Shown one piece after another: positions 26,776 to 35,170 of a stretch of 64,000 bases of DNA. Below the pieces are notes generated by a model. The model was not told the DNA's origin. It did no database searches and saw only the letters and a list, made by a program, of their open reading frames with translations. The stretch's first letter is position 1. Every line of letters begins with the position of its first letter. The position numbers were made by a program, and so were the translations under genes. The stretch lies in contig NZ_JAPJDL010000018.1 in NCBI RefSeq assembly GCF_026242055.1, forward strand, positions 124,001 to 188,000, in the 5' to 3' direction. Origin of the DNA: Lentzea sp. NEAU-D7. GTDB lineage: Bacteria > Actinomycetota > Actinomycetes > Mycobacteriales > Pseudonocardiaceae.

Positions 26776-27420
26776 TCAGTTCAGCCCGAGCAGGAGAACG
26801 CAGCGGCGCACCGACTCGGTTCTGCCTTTGATGCGCACGTCTCCGGTCGCGATCGCTTCGAACGGCGACAGCATCCGCGCGCCGACCCTGACGAACGTGT
26901 CGGCGTCGCATTCGACCGTCAGGTCGGGTCGCTCGGCACGACCGCGGCTGAAGGCGACGGCGCCGCCCCTCACCTCGATCACGAACGGTTCCTCGCCGAC
27001 CTGGAACTCGTAGACCTCGTCGACGTCCGGGATCGCGGACTCGACGATCATCGACTGGACGGCCAGGAAACCCCACTCCGCCCGGACCTCACCGGCACGG
27101 TCCTCCTCGCGGAGAAACCCCAGTCCCCAGTTCGCCATCGCCAGCACCGGCCCGCGAAGCTCCTCGCCGAGGTCCGTCAGGTGGTACTGCCGCGCCCGCC
27201 CGTCGCCTTCCACGGACGACTGCTCGACCACGCCGTGCTCCACCAGCGTGCGCAGGCGGTCCGACAGGAGGTTCGGCCCGGCTCCGGGGAGGTTGTCGGC
27301 CAACTCGGTGAAGCGCGCCGGGCCGATCAGGAGCTCGCGCACCACGAGCAGCGTCCAGCGCTCGCCGATGACGTTCAGCGCGGCGGCAAGTCCGCAGAAC
27401 TGGCCGTAGTCACGTTTCAC
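26776..27420 (-). CDS. HxlR-family (DUF24) transcriptional regulator with C-terminal sterol-carrier-like domain
   Basis: 214 residues from a GTG at 27420 (VKRDYGQFCGLAAALNVIGE); a TTG at 27441 lies inside the inverted repeat and is less likely. The winged helix reads GERWTLLVVRELLIGPARF and LPGAGPNLLSDRLRTL, characteristic of HxlR proteins with the YGQFC start. The last 90 residues resemble an SCP2-type ligand domain (GGAVAFSRGRAERPDLTVECDA). It probably represses itself through the palindrome at 27434-27473. Confidence 0.85.
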   Translation of the reverse strand: MKRDYGQFCGLAAALNVIGERWTLLVVRELLIGPARFTELADNLPGAGPNLLSDRLRTLVEHGVVEQSSVEGDGRARQYHLTDLGEELRGPVLAMANWGLGFLREEDRAGEVRAEWGFLAVQSMIVESAIPDVDEVYEFQVGEEPFVIEVRGGAVAFSRGRAERPDLTVECDADTFVRVGARMLSPFEAIATGDVRIKGRTESVRRCVLLLGLN

Positions 27421-27433
27421 CGAGGCTGTCCCA

Positions 27434-27473
27434 CCGTTCAACTCGCTATCGATTCTAACACCGAGTTGAACGG
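27434..27473. promoter_or_regulatory. Inverted repeat at the HxlR start, likely operator
   Basis: Arms CCGTTCAACTCG and CGAGTTGAACGG (12 bp, perfect) are separated by a 16-base AT-richer spacer. The repeat lies immediately upstream of the GTG at 27420. HxlR-type dimers bind such repeats. Confidence 0.6.
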
Positions 27474-27492
27474 TCCACAGCGGACCGGCCGT

Positions 27493-28686
27493 TCAGGTCA
27501 TCATGCCGCGCAGGACGAACGGAAGCGCCTCCGTCTGGAAGTCGACGTCCGCGCACACCTCCCGCAACGTGCCCTCCAGCACCACGAGCGACAGGATCGG
27601 GAACACGAACGCCGGATCCGCGGCGAGCCCGTGCTCGCGCTGGAGCGCGAAGAGCCGGACGGTGAACGGCACCAGGTCGAAGTCCGCGACCGAGTCGCGC
27701 GTCGCGGACTCGACGAGCCGGATCATCCCGGTGCGGAACCCCTCGGGGTCCGACCGCGCGGTGGCGGTGGCCGTGGCCAGCACGACGTCCGCGCAGGCGG
27801 CACCGTCGCCCCGGGTCATCCGGTAGAAGAAGCCGGCGAACGCCCGCCTGCCCGATTCGGTCATCCTGCGGCAGAAGCCCGCGTCGACGATCACCGCCGA
27901 GCCGTCCGGCATCGCGTACAGGTTGCCGGGATGCAGGTCGCAGTGGACGAGTCCGTCCAGGAAGATCATCTGGTAGACGGCGCGCAGTGCGGTGATCGTC
28001 GCGGCGCGCTTCGCCTCCGCGGACACAGCCCCGTCGCGCAACCCCGGCAGGTGCTCCATGACGAGCACGTCCGGCCCGCAGTACTCGTCGATCACGTCAG
28101 GCACCCGGACACCGGCCACCGCAACGAGGTTCGCGCCCAGTTCCCGCAGTGCCGCGGCCTCGGCGCCGAAGTCGAGCTGCTGGCGCACCGCGTCCCCGAC
28201 CTCGCCGACGACGTCCACCACCGGCATCCCGCCCAGCACGCGCAGGGACTCCGCGAGCCGCGCCACCGAGCCGAGCACCGCGAGATCGCGCGCGACGACC
28301 CGGTCGATGCCCGGCCGGCGGACCTTGATCGCGACGTGGCGGCCGTCCCGCAGTTCGCCCCGGTAGACGCACGCGATGCTCCCGGCCGCGGCAGGCACCA
28401 CTCCCACGAGGTCGGCGCGCAACCGAGCAGGAAACCGCTGCTCCGCCTCGGAAACCGGTACCGCGGGCAGGTCGTCGTACACACGGGCGAGCGCACGGCA
28501 CACCTCGAGCGGCACGACGTCCACCCGTGTGCCGAGCAGCTGGGCCACCTTGAGGAACGTCGGCCCGAGCCGCACGACGACGTCCGCCAGCAGGTCCGCT
28601 CGCCTGCGCGAGAACAGCGCCCGGACACCCGCGAACGTCAGCACCACCAGGATCTCGAAAGCCCTCAGGACGACTGCCGCGCGCAC
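27493..28686 (-). CDS. Divergent ABC1/UbiB/AarF-family kinase-like protein (copy A)
   Basis: 397 residues. ABC1-family layout: a modified KxGQ motif (TFLKVAQLLGTR, with Ala for Gly), the A-loop equivalent PAAAGSIACVYRGEL (family norm AAASIAQVH), VAIKVRRPG lysine, HCDLHPGN catalytic loop and VIVDAGF in place of DFG. An N-terminal hydrophobic segment (VLRAFEILVVLTFAGVRAL) probably anchors it. UbiB-type proteins support biosynthesis of isoprenoid quinones and other lipids by ATP-dependent remodelling. Why one lies here is unclear. It is the last gene of a P450-unknown-AarF operon and has a paralogue at 40066-41355. Confidence 0.85.
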   Translation of the reverse strand: MRAAVVLRAFEILVVLTFAGVRALFSRRRADLLADVVVRLGPTFLKVAQLLGTRVDVVPLEVCRALARVYDDLPAVPVSEAEQRFPARLRADLVGVVPAAAGSIACVYRGELRDGRHVAIKVRRPGIDRVVARDLAVLGSVARLAESLRVLGGMPVVDVVGEVGDAVRQQLDFGAEAAALRELGANLVAVAGVRVPDVIDEYCGPDVLVMEHLPGLRDGAVSAEAKRAATITALRAVYQMIFLDGLVHCDLHPGNLYAMPDGSAVIVDAGFCRRMTESGRRAFAGFFYRMTRGDGAACADVVLATATATARSDPEGFRTGMIRLVESATRDSVADFDLVPFTVRLFALQREHGLAADPAFVFPILSLVVLEGTLREVCADVDFQTEALPFVLRGMMT

Positions 28687-28689
28687 CTG

Positions 28690-29298
28690 TCAGTCCGTCG
28701 GCACGTCGATCTCGTGCGTGACGTGGCTGCCGCACACGCTCGTCGACGCCAGCGCGAGTCGTGGCTTCGCCGAGCCGGCCGCGGTGGCGTACAGGCCGCC
28801 CTCCAGTTCCGCCACGTCGTAGAACGTCGTCGGCGTGCGGGACAGGAAGGTGGTGCCGACGGGCGGGAACGTGGTGATCGCCTTGGCCTCCATGACCAGC
28901 GGGTCGAGGTTCAGGTACAGGCGTCCACGCAGGCTGATGATCAGGTACTGCTCGAAGACGACGTCCGCCGGCAGCAGCGCCTCCGCCCCTCCCGGCCGCA
29001 GCCCGGTGAGGACCCCGAGGTTGGGGCGGGCGGGGTTCTGCTGGATGAGCAGCCCTGTCTCGTTGGAGTGGAAGTGCGTCATCAGGCGGGTGACGGCGAT
29101 CCGCGGCCGTCCGTCGGGCAGGGTGGTGATCTCCTGTGCGCTGCGCACCGCGCTCAGACCCTTGACGTCCGCGCAGTCCAGCGTCTCGCCGTCGGAGAAG
29201 AGCACGGTGAGCTGGCCGCGGATGCTGAGTCCCACGTGGTGCTGGCTGTTCGGCACGACCAGCGGATCGGAGCGGTCGGGCGCTGCGTCGACGGTCAT
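28690..29298 (-). CDS. Unknown protein between P450 and AarF genes
   Basis: 202 residues from the ATG at 29298, overlapping the P450 stop as ATGA and ending three bases before the AarF start, so the three proteins are made together. It reads as beta-rich (HHVGLSIRGQLTVLF, YLIISLRGRLYLNLDP), with no signal peptide, membrane helix or metal motif. I do not recognise the family. It might be a scaffold or substrate-handling partner of the P450. Confidence 0.65.
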   Translation of the reverse strand: MTVDAAPDRSDPLVVPNSQHHVGLSIRGQLTVLFSDGETLDCADVKGLSAVRSAQEITTLPDGRPRIAVTRLMTHFHSNETGLLIQQNPARPNLGVLTGLRPGGAEALLPADVVFEQYLIISLRGRLYLNLDPLVMEAKAITTFPPVGTTFLSRTPTTFYDVAELEGGLYATAAGSAKPRLALASTSVCGSHVTHEIDVPTD

Positions 29299-30512
29299 GG
29301 CTCTCTCCCGGGGTTCTGGGCCGTGAAGGCGATCGGAAGCGTCAGCACGCCGCGGAACATCGTGCTGCGCTGGTACTGGAGTTCGTCGGGGTTCTTCTTC
29401 AGGACCCAGCCGGGCAACCGCACAAGGGCGCGGAACACCGCGGCGAGCTCGAGCCGGGCGAGCATCGCGCCGACGCAGTGCCGCATCCCGCTGCCGAACG
29501 ACAGCGGACGGACCCCGCTCCTGGTGACGTCGAACCGGTCCGGATCCGCGAACCGCTCCGGATCCCGGTTCCCGGCGCCCATGAGCGCGACCACGAGCTC
29601 GCCGCGCCGCAACGTCCTCCCCCGCAGTTCGAGGTCGTCCACGAGCTGCCGGCTGTTGGACTGGACGGACGAGTCGAAGCGCAGCATCTCCTCCACCGCG
29701 TCCGGTATCAGGTCCGGCAGTGCGCGCAACAGGCTGAGCTGGGAGGGGTGCCGCGCCAGCGCCAGCACACCGTTGCCGATCTGGTTGGTCACGGTCTCGT
29801 GGCCCGCGAAGATCAGCGTGACCACCATGGCGACGACCTCCTCGCGACTGGCGGAGCCGTCCGCGCACAGGGTTCCGAGCAGATCGCCGGAACTCCCGCG
29901 CACCCGCAACAGGTCCGTGAGGTAGTCGGTCAGCTCGGCCATCGCCACCTGGCCGTCGGCGATCTCGTCCGGCCCGGCCGCGAGGTCGAGGGTCGGCCCG
30001 ATGCGCAACGACCACGCACGGATCAGGTTCGCGTCTTTCGCGGGAAGGCCGAGCACGGTCGAGATCACGCCCAGTGCCAGCGGATACGCGACGTCGTTGA
30101 TGACGTCGAGCTCCCCCGCCGACGGGTCGACCAGCTCGTCGACGAGCTGGTCGATCTTCGGCACGAGCGACCGGAGCGCTCGGGGCGCGAACGCGGGCGT
30201 GATGAGCGCCCGCAACCGGCTGTGGTCCGGTTCGTCCTGGAACAGCACCGTCCTGCTGAGGATGCCGCTCAGCGGACCGGGGCCGACGAGCTGCGACCAG
30301 AAGTCCCGGATGCCTTGGCGCACAAGGCGGTCCTCACCGAGAACAGCTCGCACGTCGTCGTAGCGCGACACGAACCAGATCCCGTTCACACCGCGGTGGA
30401 CGGGGTCGTTCCGCAGCAGCCAGTGGTAGTAGGGGTACGGATCGCGCTGGACCTCGGGAGCCGAGGGGTCGAAGCACGCGACCGGGGTCGGGTGTCCGGC
30501 GAGCTGGGTCAT
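29295..30512 (-). CDS. Cytochrome P450
   Basis: 405 residues from the ATG at 30512 with AGAGGAG upstream. Bacterial class I P450 signatures are all present: I-helix FAGHETVTNQI near residue 245, ExxR in VEEMLRFD, and the heme ligand loop LSFGSGMRHCVGAMLARLE near 350. It is soluble and needs a ferredoxin not encoded nearby. It heads a three-gene operon with an unknown protein and an AarF-like kinase. P450s tailor enediynes and many other products; the substrate cannot be predicted here. Confidence 0.93.
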   Translation of the reverse strand: MTQLAGHPTPVACFDPSAPEVQRDPYPYYHWLLRNDPVHRGVNGIWFVSRYDDVRAVLGEDRLVRQGIRDFWSQLVGPGPLSGILSRTVLFQDEPDHSRLRALITPAFAPRALRSLVPKIDQLVDELVDPSAGELDVINDVAYPLALGVISTVLGLPAKDANLIRAWSLRIGPTLDLAAGPDEIADGQVAMAELTDYLTDLLRVRGSSGDLLGTLCADGSASREEVVAMVVTLIFAGHETVTNQIGNGVLALARHPSQLSLLRALPDLIPDAVEEMLRFDSSVQSNSRQLVDDLELRGRTLRRGELVVALMGAGNRDPERFADPDRFDVTRSGVRPLSFGSGMRHCVGAMLARLELAAVFRALVRLPGWVLKKNPDELQYQRSTMFRGVLTLPIAFTAQNPGREP

Positions 30513-30647
30513 CGCGAACTCCTCTGTCCGGAGGAGACAAGATTACTTATTTTTCATATACTGAGTCAACCAGAAAAGTTCTTGCAGCTAGCTTTTCTTC
30601 TCTTTCGCTTGAGTTTGCGATAGTGACATTGAGCAACGGAGGACCCG
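30513..30647. promoter_or_regulatory. AT-rich divergent promoter region (P450 / VOC)
   Basis: 135 bases between the P450 start and the VOC start. The middle (about 30541-30620) is strikingly AT-rich for this genome and includes TTACTTATTTTTCATATACTG, hence probably back-to-back promoters. No clear operator palindrome is seen. Confidence 0.5.
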
Positions 30648-31037
30648 ATGTCCCTGCACCGCGGCGCGCTGGCCTGGTTCGAGATCCACGTTCGCGACGT
30701 CACCAGAGCGGCGGAGTTCTACGGCACGGTGTTCGGGTGGACGTTCGACCCGATCGGCGACGCCGACGAGAGCCTCGACGGCTACCTCATCATCAAGACC
30801 GCCAACGGCGAGAGCGGCAACGGCGGCATCGCCCGCACGACCACGCCGGACGAGACCGTTGGCCGCGAGTCGAGCGTGGTGTACCTGTACGTGGACGACA
30901 TCCCGGAGACCGTCGAGCTGGCGCTGGCGGCGGGCGGCACGCTGCACCGCCCGCTCATGAACATCGGTGGCGCCCACGGGCTGTGCGCCGTCATCCGCGA
31001 TCCGGACGGCAACCACGTGGGTCTCTGGTCTTCGTGA
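30648..31037 (+). CDS. VOC (glyoxalase/bleomycin-resistance fold) protein, copy A
   Basis: 129 residues from the ATG at 30648 with GGAGG upstream. Two beta-alpha-beta-beta-beta modules are visible: LAWFEIHVRDVTRAAEFYGTV opens the first and VYLYVDDIPETVELALAAGG the second; it ends DPDGNHVGLW. Metal ligands of true glyoxalases are only partly present. Proteins of this fold bind drugs; TnmS proteins sequester anthraquinone-fused enediynes. In an enediyne locus a sequestration role is attractive but inferred. A second VOC gene lies at 35171. Confidence 0.8.
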   Translation: MSLHRGALAWFEIHVRDVTRAAEFYGTVFGWTFDPIGDADESLDGYLIIKTANGESGNGGIARTTTPDETVGRESSVVYLYVDDIPETVELALAAGGTLHRPLMNIGGAHGLCAVIRDPDGNHVGLWSS

Positions 31038-31051
31038 CGCGCGGCAGAACG

Positions 31052-31092
31052 AGGGGTTCCCCGCCGGGTGACCACACCGGCGGAGAACCCCT
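31052..31092. terminator. Bidirectional terminator between VOC and FG-GAP genes
   Basis: Outer arms AGGGGTT/AACCCCT and inner arms CCGCCGG/CCGGCGG with a two-base mismatch, between convergent stops at 31037 and 31153. Confidence 0.65.
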
Positions 31093-31152
31093 TCTGGCAC
31101 GGCGGTCGCGGCCAGGCCCTGGATGAGGGGGAACGAGAACCCAGGGCCGGCG

Positions 31153-32370
31153 TCAGCCGCCGGTGGTGTTGAGCAGCACCGAGACCGTGTCCGCGAGCGA
31201 GTCCGCCGTCGCGAAGTCGGCCTTGCCGTCGCCGTTGAAGTCGGTGACCACGATCGCGGGGGCACCGGCGCCGACCTTGATGCTGACCGGGGCGGCGAAC
31301 CCTCCGTTGCCGTCGCCGTGCAGCAGGCTCACGTCGTCGGAGTCGAAGTTGGGCGCGACGATGTCCGCGAACCCGTCGCCGTTGAAGTCGCCGACACCCG
31401 TGTCGGACGGGTGCTCACCCGAGCCGAGCACGACCGGGCCGCCGAAGCCCCCCTTGCCGTCACCGAACAGAACGGCGATCTGGTCCACCTCGTAGAGGGC
31501 GCTGACGACGTCGAGCGCACCGTCGCTGTTGAAGTCGGCGAGCGCGGCGCCGGCCGAGGTGTCGCCCGCCCTGAAGGCCGTGGGCGGACCGAACCGGCCG
31601 CCACCGTCGCCCTTGAGCACGGTGACGTCGCCGGAGTTGTAGTTCGACACCGCGAGGTCGAGCTTCCCGTCGCCGTCGAGGTCCGCGACCGACAGCCTCA
31701 GCGCGCCGTCACCCGCCGGGTGGTGGGCAGGTGCGGCGAACGCGCCCTTGCCGTCCCCGAGCATCACCGTCACGTCGTCGCCGTTGAGGTTGGGGGTCAC
31801 CAGGTCGAGGAAACCGTCGCCGTTGAAGTCCCGTGCCACGGCGCGGGCCGGTCCGTCGCCCGCCGGGAAGGTGCTCGGCTCGCCGAACTTCCCGGTGCCG
31901 TCGCCGAGGTACAGCGACATGTCGTCGGACCCGAGGTTCGCGGCGACGAGGTCCGCATGTCCGTCGGAGTTGAAGTCGCCGGACGCCAGACCGTTCGGGG
32001 TGCGGCCCGCCGGCAGGACGAGTGGCGGCGCGTAGCCGCCCTTGCCGTCGGCGATCAGCACGGCCACGTCGTTGGAGTTGTAGTTGGGCGTCGCCAGGTC
32101 CAGGGCGCCGTCGTCGTTCAGGTCTGCCGCCAGGATGTCCGCCGAGGCGTCACCCGCCTTGAACGCCGCGGCCGCCGCGAACGACGCCTGCGGGACCGGC
32201 AGCGGTACCGGCGCCGGGGTCCCGGCGGAGGGCACGGTCGCCGTCGGCCGGGCGTCGGACGACGTGCCCGGCGGGGAGTTCGGTTCGGACCTCGTGGTGC
32301 AGCCGGCGACCAGCAGCAGCGCCACCAGAGATCCGGCCACTTTTCGGGTAACGCGCATCGCGGCGCCCAT
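31153..32370 (-). CDS. FG-GAP/VCBS seven-bladed propeller lipoprotein (copy A)
   Basis: 405 residues (an ATG at 32358 is an alternative start). Signal peptide with lipobox LVAGC near residue 21, then a Pro/Ser/Thr-rich linker to about 75, then about seven repeats of roughly 48 residues of the type DFNGDGFLDLVTPN ... VMLGDGKGAFA. Each repeat has the D-x-N/D-x-D-G calcium loop of integrin-like FG-GAP blades. The protein should be anchored outside the membrane. UnbV of the enediyne cassette uses the same repeat, and a second lipoprotein of this kind is at 35741-36934. Ligand unknown; binding of glycans or product is conceivable. Confidence 0.85.
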   Translation of the reverse strand: MGAAMRVTRKVAGSLVALLLVAGCTTRSEPNSPPGTSSDARPTATVPSAGTPAPVPLPVPQASFAAAAAFKAGDASADILAADLNDDGALDLATPNYNSNDVAVLIADGKGGYAPPLVLPAGRTPNGLASGDFNSDGHADLVAANLGSDDMSLYLGDGTGKFGEPSTFPAGDGPARAVARDFNGDGFLDLVTPNLNGDDVTVMLGDGKGAFAAPAHHPAGDGALRLSVADLDGDGKLDLAVSNYNSGDVTVLKGDGGGRFGPPTAFRAGDTSAGAALADFNSDGALDVVSALYEVDQIAVLFGDGKGGFGGPVVLGSGEHPSDTGVGDFNGDGFADIVAPNFDSDDVSLLHGDGNGGFAAPVSIKVGAGAPAIVVTDFNGDGKADFATADSLADTVSVLLNTTGG

Positions 32371-32550
32371 GTGCTTCTCCTCGCACTCGATCAGCTGCGT
32401 TTTCCAGTGTCAGCCGCAGGGCGGCCACCAGGCTTTTCATCGCTTGCCCAAAAGCGGAGAACGCGGAGTGCACATTCAGCACGCCAGAAGAAGAAAGGCT
32501 CGGCGACGCACCGTAGAACGGGTCGTACACCTGCCTGGAAACGGGGAGAG

Positions 32551-33063
32551 ATGAGCGACATCGAATCATTCGGACGAAAGCTCGGCGATTTTGCGCACGG
32601 CCTGCTCGCGGGCCGGGACGGAGAAGGCGGCGTGACGAACGAACTCCGCAACGAAGAGACGCTGCGCGCGCTCTACCAGAAGTTCAACGACAACGACCTC
32701 GACGGGGCGAGCGCGCTGCTCACCGAGGACTACGAGGGCATCGACGTGCCCTCGGGCGAAGTGGTGCGCGGACCCGCGGGCTGGAAGCAGCGGCAGGCGG
32801 CGAACAGGATCCCGCTGCCCGACGCGCGGACGACGATCCAGTCCCTGGTGGTGAAGGGTGACTTCGCGGTCGCGGAGGTGGTCAACGAGGGCACGCACAC
32901 GGCGCCGTTCCCGTTGCCCGGTGGTGGAGAACACCCGCCGACGGGCAACCGGGTCCGCGGACTGAGCTGCGAGCTCTACGAGTTCCGCGACGGCAGGATT
33001 TCCAAGGGGACGCTCTACTACGACTTCCTGACCGTGGCGAACCAGCTCGGCCTCAAGTTCTGA
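32551..33063 (+). CDS. SnoaL/NTF2-like protein with N-terminal FGRxLxxFAxGLL leader
   Basis: 170 residues from an ATG preceded by GGGGAGAG. Residues 1-22 read MSDIESFGRKLGDFAHGLLA, an amphipathic leader also found in the NTF2-like protein at 53876-54517. The NTF2 fold follows: ALYQKFNDNDLDGASALLTED, VKGDFAVAEVVNEGTHT and a LYYDFLTVANQLGL end. SnoaL-like proteins cyclise or isomerise polyketides or are non-enzymatic binders. It is closely similar to the 141-residue protein at 42979, including GTHT and the ANQLG/ADQLG end. Its role in the enediyne pathway is inferred from location. Confidence 0.8.
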   Translation: MSDIESFGRKLGDFAHGLLAGRDGEGGVTNELRNEETLRALYQKFNDNDLDGASALLTEDYEGIDVPSGEVVRGPAGWKQRQAANRIPLPDARTTIQSLVVKGDFAVAEVVNEGTHTAPFPLPGGGEHPPTGNRVRGLSCELYEFRDGRISKGTLYYDFLTVANQLGLKF

Positions 33064-33066
33064 GCA

Positions 33067-33207
33067 CAGCCCTCCGCGGGCCCCGGACCAGTGCGGGGGC
33101 GCGGGGGGGGGGTACCGGCAGCGGGCGCCGGCGCGAACACGCTGGTCATAATGTTCTGCGCACCGCGCCCCGCGCGAAGGAACGGAGTCCGTGCGCGCGG
33201 AGGGCTG
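33067..33207. repeat. Long-range inverted repeat between convergent genes
   Basis: AGCCCTCCGCG near 33067 and CGCGGAGGGCT near 33197 can pair around a GC-rich loop that includes a run of G residues near 33104. It lies between the stops of the SnoaL-like gene and the ABC permease gene and may act as terminator. Confidence 0.35.
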
Positions 33208-33213
33208 GAACCG

Positions 33214-34017
33214 TCAGCGGGCGACGGCCTTGCGGTAACGGCTGGTCGCGAACGGCATGAACACCACGAGCATCACCACGATCCACAGGAACGACGCCAG
33301 GATCGGGTTCTGCAACGGCCACGCCTCACCGGGCGGGAAGTCAGGATTGGTGTTGCCGAACAGCTGCCGCACCGCCTGGGTCACCGCGGACACCGGGTTC
33401 CACTCGGCGATCACCCGCAGCACCGCCGGGAAACCCTCCGGGCTGACGTAGGTGTTGGCGATGAAGCACAACGGCATGATGATCATGAAGCTGGCGTTCG
33501 TCACCACCTCCGGCGCCCGCACCGACAGCCCCACCACGGCCAGGATCCACGACAGCGCGTACGCGAACAACAGCAGCAGCAGGAAACCCACCGCCGCCTC
33601 GCCCGGTGAGCTGTCGATGCGCCAGCCGACGAGCAAGCCCGTCACGACCATGACGACGATCGACAGCACGTTGTTCGCGAGATCGCTGATCGTCCGTCCG
33701 ATGAGGACGGAGTACGGCGAGATCGGCAGCGACCGGAAGCGGTCGACGATGCCCTTCTGGATGTCCTCGGCCAGCCCCGAGCCGGTGATCACCGAGTTGA
33801 ACACCACGGTCTGCACGAACACACCGACGAGCAGGAACTCGGTGTACGACACGCCCGGCACCTGGATGGCGCTGCCGAAGATGTAGGCGAACAGCAGCGT
33901 CGACATGATCGGCATGATCAGCGACGACATCATCAGGTCCGGCACGCGCAGCGTCCTGGTGAGGTTGCGCTTCGCCAGCACCACGCCGTCACCGACGGCG
34001 AGTCCCACCGCACTCAT
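33214..34017 (-). CDS. ABC-2 type permease (DrrB-like)
   Basis: 267 residues, six predicted membrane helices, ABC-2 pattern (LLFAYIFGSAIQVPG, then FRSLPISPYSVLIGR, a family hallmark, then SEWNPV-type loop near 220 read as IAEWNPVSAVTQAVRQLFG). It starts within the stop of the ATPase gene (ATGA). With the ATPase it forms a two-component exporter like DrrAB, which exports anthracyclines. Export of the cluster product or its precursors is plausible. Confidence 0.92.
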   Translation of the reverse strand: MSAVGLAVGDGVVLAKRNLTRTLRVPDLMMSSLIMPIMSTLLFAYIFGSAIQVPGVSYTEFLLVGVFVQTVVFNSVITGSGLAEDIQKGIVDRFRSLPISPYSVLIGRTISDLANNVLSIVVMVVTGLLVGWRIDSSPGEAAVGFLLLLLFAYALSWILAVVGLSVRAPEVVTNASFMIIMPLCFIANTYVSPEGFPAVLRVIAEWNPVSAVTQAVRQLFGNTNPDFPPGEAWPLQNPILASFLWIVVMLVVFMPFATSRYRKAVAR

Positions 34018-35021
34018 CGAACAGACTCCTCGTTCTTCGTCTCCCCGGCCTTCACGCCTTCGCCGTTCTGCCCGGCCTTGTCCGCCCGGTGCCCCGTGAG
34101 GGCGAGGAAGACGTCGTCCAGCGTGGGCCTGCGCACCGAGGCGTCGACCACCTCGACGCCGGCCATGTCGAGCCTGCGCACACCGTCGACCAGCACTCCC
34201 CCGGCGGCCGCGATCGGCACGACCACCCGGCGGTCCTCCTGCGAGGCAACGGGTTCGCCGTGCCCGATCGGGGCCAGCACGGCGCGGGCGTGGTCGAGGT
34301 CGGCCGCATCGCTCAGCGTCACCTCGAGCCGGTGGCCACCGACCTGGTCCTTGAGCTCGTCGGCCGTGCCGTTCGCGATCAGCCTGCCGTGGTCGATCAC
34401 CGCGATGCGGTGGGCCAGCCGGTCGGCCTCCTCCAGGTACTGCGTCGTGAGCAGCAGCGTGCTGCCCGACGCGACGAGCTCACCGATGGCGTCCCACGTG
34501 GCCTCACGGCTGCGGATGTCGAGGCCCGTCGTCGGTTCGTCGAGGATGAGCACCTTCGGCCTGCGCACCAGCGCGCCCGCGAGGTCGAGACGCCGGCGCA
34601 TGCCGCCGGAGTACTCCTTGAGCCGCCTGCCCGCCGCCTCGGTCAGGTCGAACTGCTCGAGCAGCTCCTCGGCGCGCGCCTTCGCACCCTTCTTGCCCAG
34701 GTGGTAGAGCCGGCCGATCAGCTCCAGGTTCTCGTACCCCGTCAGCAGCTCGTCGACCGCGGCGTACTGGCCCGACAGGCCGATCACCTCACGCACCGCG
34801 CGCGGGTTGGCCACCACGTCGATCCCGGCGACCTCGACGTGGCCGCTGTCCGGCTGGATGAGGGTGGCGAAGACCCTGACCGCCGTGGTCTTGCCGGCTC
34901 CGTTCGGACCGAGGAGGCCCATCACCGTTCCCTCGGCGACCTCCAGGTCGAAGCCGTCCAGCGCCGTCACGGACGCGTACTTCTTCACGACTTCCCGAGC
35001 CACGATCGCTGCGGTCATCAT
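34014..35021 (-). CDS. ABC transporter ATPase (DrrA-like drug exporter)
   Basis: 335 residues from the ATG at 35021 with GGAGAGG upstream. Walker A GPNGAGKTT near residue 42, Q-loop LSGQYAAVDE, signature YSGGMRRRLDLAGAL, Walker B VLILDEPTTGLD and a C-terminal domain typical of DrrA. It overlaps the permease by four bases. The divergent VOC gene starts 150 bases away and the gap carries two operator-like sites, so exporter and VOC are probably induced together. Confidence 0.93.
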   Translation of the reverse strand: MMTAAIVAREVVKKYASVTALDGFDLEVAEGTVMGLLGPNGAGKTTAVRVFATLIQPDSGHVEVAGIDVVANPRAVREVIGLSGQYAAVDELLTGYENLELIGRLYHLGKKGAKARAEELLEQFDLTEAAGRRLKEYSGGMRRRLDLAGALVRRPKVLILDEPTTGLDIRSREATWDAIGELVASGSTLLLTTQYLEEADRLAHRIAVIDHGRLIANGTADELKDQVGGHRLEVTLSDAADLDHARAVLAPIGHGEPVASQEDRRVVVPIAAAGGVLVDGVRRLDMAGVEVVDASVRRPTLDDVFLALTGHRADKAGQNGEGVKAGETKNEESVR

Positions 35022-35085
35022 CGCCTCTCCGCCGGGCTCGTATGCCGGCTCACCCCTCCGGAACCACACGCCTCGCTGGGCGGCA

Positions 35086-35102
35086 TATGACTAAACATCA
35101 TA
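35086..35102. promoter_or_regulatory. Operator-like site 1, TATGACT-N3-(A)TCATA type
   Basis: TATGACTAAACATCATA, an imperfect palindrome resembling the perfect site at 45489-45505. It lies in the ABC/VOC divergent promoter region. Confidence 0.5.
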
Positions 35103-35109
35103 CAATCGG

Positions 35110-35126
35110 TATGACTGTTTGTCACA
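35110..35126. promoter_or_regulatory. Operator-like site 2
   Basis: TATGACTGTTTGTCACA, 24 bases after site 1 (start to start), so both lie roughly on the same DNA face. The left half TATGACT is identical to that of sites 1 and 45489. Confidence 0.5.
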
Positions 35127-35170
35127 CAGACTGCACCTTTCGGACACGACGGACAACGACTGGAGACGAC

